From: a virus
DNA length: 22,072 nucleotides
Virus record (IMG/VR): IMGVR_UViG_3300032296_001952
Coordinates: 1 to 22,072 of that record
Reading direction: 5' to 3' (one strand)
A program made the translations under genes and the position numbers. The notes under the pieces are model-generated. The model was given only the letters and a program-made list of their open reading frames with translations, was not told where the DNA came from and ran no database searches. Numbering within the stretch: the first letter of the stretch is position 1; the number at the start of each line of letters is the position of its first letter. Shown here one piece after another: positions 15,383-20,360 of this stretch.

Positions 15383-15417
15383 AAAAACGCCTTGAGGGAT
15401 ATTTCACCCGCAAGGCG
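15383..15417 (-). terminator. Strong rho-independent terminator
   Basis: Minus strand CGCCTTG-C-GGG...CCC-T-CAAGGCG followed by TTTTT. It ends the 15431 gene. Its 3' arm carries the AAGG that serves as ribosome binding site of the next gene, whose ATG is at 15379. Confidence 0.85.
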
Positions 15418-15430
15418 CAAAGGGGGTTGA

Positions 15431-15817
15431 TCACTTCTTGCACGGAGTGCAAGCGCGGCAGTTCTCAAGATCGGATTCAAGACGATCAATGTTCACCCAC
15501 ACCGAATCCACCTGCTTCTGCGTGTCTCGCTCAAGCGCAGCGAGTCCATCATCAACACGGCGATGAATGCTCTCTGCGTTCTTGTAGTGCGAATCGTTCA
15601 CCTCGTTGATGTGTTCAACGAGCGAATCCAGAGCCGCCTTCTGCTTGCCAAGCACATAGAACGCGCCTGTGGTGCAGAGGAAGCCGTAGAAGCCAAGGAA
15701 CGCCACGACAGCATTAGTGTCATTGTTCTTGCCTGTAAAGCCAAGCAGAGCCGTGCCACCAAAACCAACGAGAACGAGCAGGGCATACGAAACGAAAATC
15801 GAAGTCTTGTTGTTCAT
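15431..15817 (-). CDS. Membrane protein with coiled-coil tail, unknown
   Basis: 128 residues from ATG 15817, chosen because GGA lies 6 bases before it (ATG 15820 is too close). Two hydrophobic segments: residues ~7-27 (SIFVSYALLVLVGFGGTALL) and ~36-55 (NAVVAFLGFYGFLCTTGAFYVL). Then a charged helical region (~57-118) with heptad character and a CRACTPCKK end (CxxCxxC). Likely an inner-membrane protein with a long soluble coil on one side; no family recognised. Small two-span coiled-coil proteins in phages sometimes act in lysis control (spanin or Rz types differ) or superinfection exclusion; neither is shown here. Followed by a strong terminator. Confidence 0.6.
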   Translation of the reverse strand: MNNKTSIFVSYALLVLVGFGGTALLGFTGKNNDTNAVVAFLGFYGFLCTTGAFYVLGKQKAALDSLVEHINEVNDSHYKNAESIHRRVDDGLAALERDTQKQVDSVWVNIDRLESDLENCRACTPCKK

Positions 15818-15839
15818 CATTTTCCTTTTGTTTGATGCG

Positions 15840-15882
15840 TAAACCCAAAGGGGTGGCTGCGCCAATCGGTCGCAACCACCCC
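15840..15882 (-). terminator. Hairpin terminator after the winged-helix-like gene
   Basis: 12-pair stem (GGGGTGGTTGCG with CGCAGCCACCCC on the minus strand, one G-U pair), 9-base loop, followed by TTTGGGTTT. The T-run is broken, so termination may be partial. Lies 25 bases after the stop of the 15907 gene. Confidence 0.6.
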
Positions 15883-15906
15883 AAGGGCATGAGTCAGATC
15901 AACGAA

Positions 15907-16182
15907 TTAGGCGTTGATCAGATAGCGCGAACCGTCCTGACGGAAACCGTAGGTGCGGTCGCCATCGTGGGTGTCGATCATGCCGTAGGCAGTCTCACCG
16001 TTGCGAACGGTCTGCGTGACCTCCCAGTTGCCGAACGACTCGACCTGCGAACGAATGTCGCTGATCATGGCGCGGAAGTTCTTCACGCCGAACTTGCTGG
16101 CAGCCTGGCTAGCCGTGAGGGTCTTGCCAGAAGCGAGGAAGTTCAGGACGCGGCGGCGGTTCGAAATCTTAGCAGTCTTCAT
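15907..16182 (-). CDS. Small winged-helix-like DNA-binding protein
   Basis: 91 residues. Residues ~8-48 (RRRVLNFLASGKTLTASQAA, SKFGVKNFRAMISDIRS) form a helix-turn-helix pattern: the LTASQAASKFGV helix-turn leads to a NFRAMISDIRS recognition-type helix. Residues ~55-91 (GETAYGMIDTH, TYGFRQDGSRY) look like the beta wing. Similar small proteins occur in cyanophage-type T4 relatives. It likely regulates transcription, but no operator can be assigned. It has one of the best sigma70-like promoters in the window (16264-16291) and its own terminator, so it is a stand-alone, probably early and highly transcribed unit. Ribosome binding site GGAGAT. Confidence 0.65.
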   Translation of the reverse strand: MKTAKISNRRRVLNFLASGKTLTASQAASKFGVKNFRAMISDIRSQVESFGNWEVTQTVRNGETAYGMIDTHDGDRTYGFRQDGSRYLINA

Positions 16183-16263
16183 AACGAAATCTCCAAATTG
16201 GGCTTCAGGAAGTTTACGCCTTGGATGTCAGCCCGTCACATCGGTCGGCGTTTCGATGAGTAG

Positions 16264-16291
16264 ATTGTAGCAGGTCTGTGGTGCGTGTCAA
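16264..16291 (-). promoter_or_regulatory. Strong sigma70-like promoter
   Basis: Minus strand TTGACA (16291-16286), 16-base spacer, TACAAT (16269-16264), 82 bases before ATG 16182. The spacer is very similar to that at 18250-18265: both begin CGC and share CACAGA and a final GC. Confidence 0.8.
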
Positions 16292-16324
16292 TAGGTGGAC
16301 ACCACTTTCCTGTATTTCAATTGG

Positions 16325-16804
16325 TCACCATCTAAAATATCGCATGGCAGCAGCCACGCCGATGGTAACACCCGTGAGAGCAGTGCAGAAAGCAATTGCA
16401 AAAAGAAGAGGATGGTTGAATGCGAAATTCTTCAATTTCTCAAACTGACCATCTGTAAAATTGTCAAGCCAAGCCGATGAGTCTTCAGCCAATTCTTTAA
16501 TTGCTGAAGTCCAACTATTCGGCTTTTCCGAATCGTCCAAGTAGTCCAGACGGCTAGGAACGCTGATCTTTGTGTACTCCACTGGCGGAACTAGTGGAGT
16601 GTCCGCATGAGTTGGAGCGGGAGTGGGAACAGCACCAACATCCGCAAGAAAGTCGTTCACCGAACCTTCGCTCCAAACAGTCTTGATAGCGGGTTCAGTG
16701 GTGACCATGCTCTTTGGCTTCTTGGCGCGAGGCTTGCGGACTTTGGGTGCATCAGCCTTTTTGACTCGTTTGCTGACGGGCTTCTTGATCTTCTTCTTTG
16801 CCAT
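16325..16804 (-). CDS. Lys-rich, tail-anchored membrane protein, unknown
   Basis: 159 residues from ATG 16804 (ribosome binding site AAGGAGA; an upstream in-frame ATG at 16885 lies inside the HNH gene and is unlikely). Residues 2-40 are very basic with KKPVSKRVKK and RKPRAKKP, histone-tail-like, able to bind nucleic acid or membrane phosphates. A Pro-rich acidic linker follows, and the C-terminus has a single membrane segment (~residues 131-152, LLFAIAFCTALTGVTIGVAAAM) with RYFRW after it. Layout: cytoplasmic basic head, C-terminal anchor. It follows the HNH gene after 11 bases and is probably co-transcribed. No family recognised. Confidence 0.6.
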   Translation of the reverse strand: MAKKKIKKPVSKRVKKADAPKVRKPRAKKPKSMVTTEPAIKTVWSEGSVNDFLADVGAVPTPAPTHADTPLVPPVEYTKISVPSRLDYLDDSEKPNSWTSAIKELAEDSSAWLDNFTDGQFEKLKNFAFNHPLLFAIAFCTALTGVTIGVAAAMRYFRW

Positions 16805-16815
16805 TTCGTGTCTCC

Positions 16816-17184
16816 TTACTGAAGCAATCCCATGCGCTTCATCAACTCTGTGTTTGAATGCTCTATGCTGTGGCAACAAGCACACAGTAGTTCACACTTA
16901 TCCAACTCCGACCAACGCTCTTTTAGTAGCAATCCGTTTCCACTTATACCAAACTCTTTTTTGGATGGATCTTTATGGTGGAATTGTAGCGCACCAGGAT
17001 GTCCGCTCCAACCACACCTTTCACACTTTCCGCCCTTGGCTTCAACCAATTCTATTTTGGTCTTCCACCGCCTCTTTGTCACCCCACACGAATTGCATTG
17101 CGTTCTACCAGCACTGCTTCTCTTTTTTTGCGAGGGGGCGAGTTTGCACTCCTTGCCGCAATATTTGCATATTGGTTTACTCAT
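16816..17184 (-). CDS. HNH-type endonuclease (homing-like)
   Basis: 122 residues. An N-terminal zinc knuckle (CKYCGKEC...CNSCG, ~residues 6-34), a second CxxC (CERCGWSG, ~55), LQFHHKDPSK (~69-78; the HH of the HNH motif), and CELLCACCHSIEH (~97-109). This is the Cys-rich HNH layout of phage and intron-associated nucleases that nick or cut DNA. It lies only 38 bases downstream of a tRNA-Lys gene holding a group I intron, so it is a candidate mobility partner of that intron although encoded outside it. Its ribosome binding site lies in a hairpin loop (17182-17210), suggesting controlled translation. Confidence 0.8.
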   Translation of the reverse strand: MSKPICKYCGKECKLAPSQKKRSSAGRTQCNSCGVTKRRWKTKIELVEAKGGKCERCGWSGHPGALQFHHKDPSKKEFGISGNGLLLKERWSELDKCELLCACCHSIEHSNTELMKRMGLLQ

Positions 17185-17210
17185 AGATTAGCAACTCCTT
17201 CTAATCTATG
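17182..17210 (-). promoter_or_regulatory. Perfect hairpin holding the HNH ribosome binding site and start codon
   Basis: 10-bp inverted repeat CATAGATTAG / CTAATCTATG around a 9-base loop AAGGAGTTG (minus strand). The loop is the ribosome binding site and the ATG forms the base of the 3' arm. No T-run follows, so it is a translation control element more than a terminator. Confidence 0.7.
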
Positions 17211-17222
17211 TATACTAACAAA

Positions 17223-17479
17223 TACCTTGGGTGGGGTTCGAACCCACGACTTGCGGATTAACTTACCACTTCGGCTTACGCCGCCCTTGCGGTTCGTGGT
17301 CTGGACTTTGCCTTCATCCGTTCTGGATGCCCGCCGTCAAGTCTCTACACCTTCGCATTTCTGCGCTTGGCTCGGCGTTGGGCGTTTAGCCGTTCACCGA
17401 ATTTGACGGGATTCATTACACCATTCCTAATGCAATGCTCCTATGAAGTCCGCTACTCTACCAACTGAGTTACCAAGGT
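17223..17479 (-). tRNA. tRNA-Lys(UUU) interrupted by a group I intron
   Basis: 5' exon 17479-17446: acceptor ACCTTGG, D arm ACTC-AGTTGGTA-GAGT, anticodon stem GCGGA, loop CTT. 3' exon 17251-17223: loop TTAA, TCCGC, T arm GTGGG-TTCGAAC-CCCAC, acceptor CCAAGGT, discriminator A. Joined, the anticodon loop is CTTTTAA with anticodon UUU, as in normal tRNA-Lys. The intron falls between positions 34 and 35. CCA is not encoded. Confidence 0.88.
17252..17445 (-). ncRNA. Group I self-splicing intron (IC3-like), about 194 nt
   Basis: The 5' exon ends in U and the intron ends in G, as group I introns require. A guide GAGC near the intron start can pair with the exon end CUU with a U-G at the splice site. 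The core matches the cyanobacterial tRNA-Leu intron: AACGGCTAAAC, GCCGAGCCAAGC (P4-P6 joining), then GAAGGTGTAGAGACTTGACG (P7/P3 side) and AAAGTCCAGACC (P7 other side). No reading frame inside. Very small for the class. Exact splice points are inferred. Confidence 0.85.
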
Positions 17480-17488
17480 GTGATGTGT

Positions 17489-17728
17489 TCAGTCAATAGA
17501 GTCCCATAGGGACGGCTGTTTCCCGTACTCAATCATCTTGCGCTTCTGTTCCATTTCGGAAAGCAAGAGCGAAAGGCGGTTGATGATTTCCTCAACCTCT
17601 TCAATACAGTATGTATCCACCTGCTCGGGCGTGTCCAAGCCGCGAATGCACAGAGTGGGTTCGCCTTCAATGTGCGGGTTGGTGGTGATCTGCATTGTGA
17701 TATTGTCTAGATGGTCAACATTGGTCAT
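17489..17728 (-). CDS. Small acidic protein, unknown
   Basis: 79 residues; clear ribosome binding site AAAGGAGA before ATG 17728. The N-terminal half reads as beta strands (ITMQITTNPHIEGEPTLCI), the C-terminal half as a long amphipathic helix (~residues 36-70, EEVEEIINRLSLLLSEMEQK). Net acidic with a WDSID end. No family recognised. It sits between tRNA-Gly (upstream) and the intron-bearing tRNA-Lys (10 bases downstream), so all three are probably on one transcript and the tRNAs are released by processing. Confidence 0.65.
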   Translation of the reverse strand: MTNVDHLDNITMQITTNPHIEGEPTLCIRGLDTPEQVDTYCIEEVEEIINRLSLLLSEMEQKRKMIEYGKQPSLWDSID

Positions 17729-17745
17729 GGGTGTCTCCTTTGAAT

Positions 17746-17816
17746 GCGGGTTGGGAGAATCGAACTCCCGTGACGGGTTTGGAAAACCCGCGTAATAGCC
17801 TCTATACGTAACCCGC
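17746..17816 (-). tRNA. tRNA-Gly(UCC)
   Basis: Acceptor GCGGGTT/AACCCGC, anticodon arm CGGGT-TTTCCAA-ACCCG with anticodon UCC, T arm GGGAG-TTCGATT-CTCCC, discriminator A at 17745. Weak D arm (GTA/TAC). CCA is not encoded. Confidence 0.92.
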
Positions 17817-17818
17817 GT

Positions 17819-17844
17819 GGATCAACGCGCTCGGGCGTTGATCC
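17819..17844 (-). repeat. Perfect 10-bp inverted repeat before tRNA-Gly
   Basis: GGATCAACGC-N6-GCGTTGATCC. It holds the last codons and stop of the 17822 gene and ends 2 bases before the tRNA-Gly 5' end. No T-run, so a processing or mRNA-end stabilising hairpin is likelier than a terminator. Confidence 0.65.
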
Positions 17845-18037
17845 GTTGCGCTCGGCGCAAATTCTCACTGTCTGCACTGTTCACTACAACTAGTTCAGGA
17901 GCGGTCTTGTGCGACCAATCCATGAAGCCCACGAATGTGGTGACCCGCGAACACTTCACGCAAGTGGTGGTGTTGGGCAGAGCCTCAAGACGCGCAGGGG
18001 GGATCACGCAGTTGCAAGTGTCACAAGTACGGGGCAT
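17822..18037 (-). CDS. DksA/TraR-type small zinc-finger protein
   Basis: 71 residues from ATG 18037, which overlaps the upstream stop by one base (TAATG). The motif CDTCNCVIPPARLEALPNTTTC followed by VKCS (split as CxxC-x17-CxxC, residues ~5-30) is the C4 zinc finger of DksA/TraR proteins, including the I-P-xx-R-LEALP linker. DksA-type proteins bind the RNA polymerase secondary channel and alter promoter choice. Here the long coiled-coil tip is absent, so an effect on host polymerase is possible but not shown. The tail (TAPELVVVNSADSENLRRAQ) is unique. Same operon as the 18037 gene under the promoter at 18244. Confidence 0.7.
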   Translation of the reverse strand: MPRTCDTCNCVIPPARLEALPNTTTCVKCSRVTTFVGFMDWSHKTAPELVVVNSADSENLRRAQRINARAR

Positions 18038-18237
18038 TATTGCTGCTCCAACATGATACGGATTCCACGAATGATGCGGCACTGCTGACGGAACTCGCCA
18101 TCAAGCCGCGCCTTGCGCTCCTTATGGGTGCGCTTGTTCAAACCAAACGGCTTGCACTGCTGCTGCCGTCCGCGCCGCAGGGCTGCACCCTGCCGTTCTG
18201 CTTCAAGGTCGATTGGGTCTAGGACTCGCTTTGCCAT
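18037..18237 (-). CDS. Small basic protein, unknown
   Basis: 66 residues, strongly basic (RRGRQQQC, NKRTHKERKAR), predicted helical, no domain recognised. ATG 18237 lies only 7 bases after the -10 box of a strong promoter, leaving no room for a ribosome binding site, so the mRNA is probably leaderless. It is coupled by a TAATG overlap to the DksA-like gene; the pair may act together on host transcription (inference). Confidence 0.6.
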   Translation of the reverse strand: MAKRVLDPIDLEAERQGAALRRGRQQQCKPFGLNKRTHKERKARLDGEFRQQCRIIRGIRIMLEQQ

Positions 18238-18243
18238 GCACAG

Positions 18244-18271
18244 AGTATAGCGGCTCTGTGCGGCGTGTCAA
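18244..18271 (-). promoter_or_regulatory. Strong sigma70-like promoter, start site at or near the ATG
   Basis: Minus strand TTGACA (18271-18266), 16-base spacer, TATACT (18249-18244). Predicted start of transcription falls on or next to ATG 18237. The spacer closely resembles that at 16270-16285. Confidence 0.8.
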
Positions 18272-18284
18272 CAGGTAAGACGAA

Positions 18285-18536
18285 TTAATATAGTCCGTAG
18301 ACTGAAACACCAGTGGCGCAGGACGCACCACTTGTCTTAATTGGGAAAATGACCGAAGAACTTGCGCCTGCAACCATCCGCATTGAAAAAGTCGCGCCAG
18401 TGGCTCCCCACGGAAACAGGTCAACATTGGAGGGAGAACCGTTGGTGTTCACGAACAGCACACCCTTTACCTTTGTGGTCAGGGTTGCAGCATATGCTCC
18501 AGAAGTAATAAGTGAAGTCTTGTGGTAGATGTCCAT
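18285..18536 (-). CDS. Small virion-type protein sharing the SVYGLY tail
   Basis: 83 residues, beta-rich (LTTKVKGVLFVNTNGSPSNV, FSMRMVAGASSSVIFPIK), ending GVSVYGLY. The 18558 gene just upstream ends in GLSVYGLY, so the two share a C-terminal module. Compact strand-rich proteins of this size occur as fibre tips or decoration proteins in cyanophage-type myoviruses. Ribosome binding site AGGAGAAC, CTAAATA late-type motif 19 bases upstream. No signal peptide. Confidence 0.6.
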   Translation of the reverse strand: MDIYHKTSLITSGAYAATLTTKVKGVLFVNTNGSPSNVDLFPWGATGATFSMRMVAGASSSVIFPIKTSGASCATGVSVYGLY

Positions 18537-18554
18537 TTTTGAGTTCTCCTAGAG

Positions 18555-18561
18555 TATTTAG
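18555..18561 (-). promoter_or_regulatory. Late-type motif CTAAATA overlapping a stop codon
   Basis: The TAA stop of the 18558 gene forms part of CTAAATAC, 19 bases before the 18285 gene start. Motif and position fit a late promoter, but the TAA stop alone explains half of it. Confidence 0.4.
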
Positions 18562-19496
18562 TAAAGTCCGTACACCGACAGACCCGATGGGGGAGCCACA
18601 CCATCTATATTGTTTGTACCTACGGTGAACGCCGCAGTATTCAGCATGATGGTTCTCTGACCACCCACAGCAATAGGCGTAGATACAATTTCATAAATTC
18701 CATTCATGGATCTGAAACCGTATGCAGTAGTGGTTGCACTTGCTAGACCATTGTAATTCGTTGATGTGGGAACATAGTCTCCAATAGCGTTTCCATCAAC
18801 CAATTGCGCTCCCCAAAAAACTTGATTTTGGTCTTCAGTAGAATCACTACCATTTGCCAAAGCAATGTTTTCACCGTTAGAACTGGCAGATCCAGTGTTC
18901 GCTATGAAACTCCAATAGAACCGAGTGGGAGTAGTTGTTAATTGGAAGTTTTGAGAAAATGTACTGGTGTTACCATTGTAGTAACTGAAACGGAAACTAC
19001 CTGTGGACGGATATGCTCCAACAGGATCGACCGCAGCCCACACAGACAGTGTGTATACCCGTCCACGAACCACTTGCGGAAATGCGTTAGGAAACGGCTG
19101 ATAGATTCCGTTGTTAGCAGTTCCTCCTGCTAATGCTCTGTATACACGACTAATCACACCATTGGTGGTTCCATCAGGCATTCGTATTGTGGAGTACACA
19201 GTGGCTGGTTGTGTGGGTCTACTGTAATTTACCCATCCCTGTGATGATGATCCCGTTGTCAGTCCTGCACGGATGTTTTCGCTGAAGAAGATGTAATTGG
19301 TCAATCCCGCAAGTTGTGCGCCGTAGGAGTATGCATTGAAAGATACTCCCGAAACAGCAGTATTAGTGACAAGCAAAGCCTTTGCTTCAGAACGACTCTG
19401 CACAGTTGCTGAGTGATACCAAGCATTAACACCCTGATTGTCTCCACCCAAAGCAAAAGAATACACCTTTGAATACTGATCTTGTCCGTCCTGCAT
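18558..19496 (-). CDS. Virion adhesin with jelly-roll binding domain
   Basis: 312 residues. Residues ~140-245 form a CBM/concanavalin-like jelly roll of the type common in phage tail fibres: RGRVYTLSVWAAVDP, SFRFSYYNG, a TTTPTRFYWSF strand and the hallmark FWGAQLVDGNAIGDYVPTS. The N-terminal part (~1-90) is a separate beta domain (VYSFALGGDNQGVNAW); the end is GLSVYGLY, shared with the 18285 protein. Likely binds host surface sugar. GGAGGAAAAGG precedes the ATG; a CTAAATA late motif lies ~20 bases upstream. Why two proteins share the tail is unknown: a common docking site on the virion is one possibility. Confidence 0.7.
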   Translation of the reverse strand: MQDGQDQYSKVYSFALGGDNQGVNAWYHSATVQSRSEAKALLVTNTAVSGVSFNAYSYGAQLAGLTNYIFFSENIRAGLTTGSSSQGWVNYSRPTQPATVYSTIRMPDGTTNGVISRVYRALAGGTANNGIYQPFPNAFPQVVRGRVYTLSVWAAVDPVGAYPSTGSFRFSYYNGNTSTFSQNFQLTTTPTRFYWSFIANTGSASSNGENIALANGSDSTEDQNQVFWGAQLVDGNAIGDYVPTSTNYNGLASATTTAYGFRSMNGIYEIVSTPIAVGGQRTIMLNTAAFTVGTNNIDGVAPPSGLSVYGLY

Positions 19497-19515
19497 ACCT
19501 TTTCCTCCAGTACCC

Positions 19516-19522
19516 TATTTAG
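19516..19522 (-). promoter_or_regulatory. Late-type promoter motif CTAAATA before the adhesin
   Basis: CTAAATAGGGTACT on the minus strand, directly after the tmRNA terminator and ~20 bases before ATG 19496. Confidence 0.55.
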
Positions 19523-19525
19523 ACC

Positions 19526-19552
19526 AAAAGAAAAGGGAGCCTTGCGGCTCCC
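19526..19552 (-). terminator. Rho-independent terminator of the tmRNA
   Basis: GGGAGCC-GCAA-GGCTCCC with a GNRA-type tetraloop followed by TTTTCTTTT on the minus strand. Confidence 0.9.
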
Positions 19553-19864
19553 CTTGATCCGTTCAGATGCGGGAGGATCAGTCCCCACGGCTTCAAGCCG
19601 CCATCGCCATTCTGTTGGCGTTTGTAGTTGCGCCAGTGTTTTTAACGAGGGTCTGATGCACCCCTCGGGTATCTCCTGCTTCTCTACTGCACACCAGTCG
19701 ATTCCGTATCGACCCCGTATATTTGCCCCCACTGCAACTGGAGGACTTGACTGCGGGAAGAGGCGGGTGATGCAGTTACTCCGCATTCGCGCATCTTTTG
19801 AATGGAGTCGGGGGGATTCGAACCCCCGTGCTGTATGTGTGTCGATCCGCTATCAACAATACCG
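19535..19864 (-). ncRNA. ssrA: Circularly permuted (two-piece) tmRNA
   Basis: In transcription order: the acceptor piece comes first (about 19864-19803), with a T arm GGGGG-TTCGAAT-CCCCC and 3' strand CGACTCC plus discriminator A; then an ~86-nt intervening segment (19802-19717); then the coding piece from GGGGTCG at 19716 with the tmRNA signature GGAATCGAC. GGGGTCG pairs fully with CGACTCC, including G3-U70, the alanine identity pair. Pseudoknot 1 is visible (CGAGGG/CCCTCG, then GTG/CAC). The tag frame 19631-19593 reads ATTNANRMAMAA and stop. CCA is not encoded. tmRNA with SmpB rescues stalled ribosomes and tags proteins for breakdown. Exact mature ends are estimated. Confidence 0.9.
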
Positions 19865-19868
19865 TTTG

Positions 19869-19876
19869 TATTTATG
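19869..19876 (-). promoter_or_regulatory. T4-type late promoter CATAAATA of the tmRNA
   Basis: CATAAATA immediately upstream of the acceptor piece, overlapping the stop codon of the 19872 gene. A start about 6 bases on would fall at the expected beginning of the tmRNA precursor. Confidence 0.65.
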
Positions 19877-20120
19877 CTGGCTCAAGCATTTCATCTTCAC
19901 GATACGCTGCCTGCCATGCTGCAAGCGGAACAAACACATGACCGCCTGCCTTGTCGTCCCAGATCCACCACCCGCCGCTGATCTCGGCACACCGCAGGAG
20001 CATCTGTCCTTCAATCGTGTTCTGCCGCAAGGCAAGATTCCACAGATAATGCTCCAAGCCAATCATCCATCCTGAAGCGTAGTACTCCTCGCTCAAGTCG
20101 CGCATGATGCGTAGGAGCAT
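19872..20120 (-). CDS. Conserved phage protein of unknown function
   Basis: 82 residues from ATG 20120. Core: MRDLSEEYYASGWMIGLEHYLW then CAEISGGWWIWDDKAGGHVF and PLAAWQAAY, rich in Trp, compact and acidic. The frame is open back to ATG 20276 (134 residues, preceded by GGAAGG), but that part overlaps the better supported gene at 20125-20289 in another frame, so the shorter form is preferred; neither internal start has a good ribosome binding site. No function known. Its stop codon lies in the tmRNA promoter. Confidence 0.6.
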   Translation of the reverse strand: MLLRIMRDLSEEYYASGWMIGLEHYLWNLALRQNTIEGQMLLRCAEISGGWWIWDDKAGGHVFVPLAAWQAAYREDEMLEPA

Positions 20121-20124
20121 CTGC

Positions 20125-20289
20125 TTATGGATTTCGCGGTCGCTTAACCGTCCGAGTGCGCGGTTTCCGCTTGGTGGCTTTTCGTTCAGTTTTGGCTTTC
20201 CCGAAAATAGAGTTCCAATTGCGTTCCCAAGCCACTGGATCAACCTTGCGATAAGTGTCACCTTTTCCTGCGCCATGCTTACCTTCCAT
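20125..20289 (-). CDS. Small conserved basic phage protein (54 residues)
   Basis: Begins MEGKHGAGKGDTYRKVDPVA and continues WERNWNSIFGK, then a Lys/Arg tail (RKATKRKPRTRTVKRPRNP). The pattern G-K-G-D-x-Y-R-x-V-D ... W-x-x-N-W-x-x-I-F-G is one I know from short proteins in many phages; function unknown. Ribosome binding site AAAGGAA about 8 bases before ATG 20289. The same DNA is open in a second frame (see 19872). Confidence 0.65.
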   Translation of the reverse strand: MEGKHGAGKGDTYRKVDPVAWERNWNSIFGKAKTERKATKRKPRTRTVKRPRNP

Positions 20290-20332
20290 TTCTATATTCC
20301 TTTCACATATTCACAGGCGGAAGTCGCCTACA

Positions 20333-20360
20333 GTTATGTATCTCACGAACAGTATATCAA
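20333..20360 (-). promoter_or_regulatory. Possible sigma70-like promoter
   Basis: Minus strand TTGATA (20360-20355), 16-base spacer, CATAAC (20338-20333), 43 bases before ATG 20289. The -35 box overlaps the stop of the 20357 gene. Weaker -10 than the others. Confidence 0.4.

Noticed and set aside
17473-17495. TTGACT near 17490 as a promoter for tRNA-Lys
   Set aside because: No usable -10 box at a proper distance before the tRNA 5' end; the only candidate lies within the tRNA.
19301-20075. Long frames on both strands across the tmRNA region
   Set aside because: The tmRNA and its terminator explain this DNA; the frames show no protein-like pattern.
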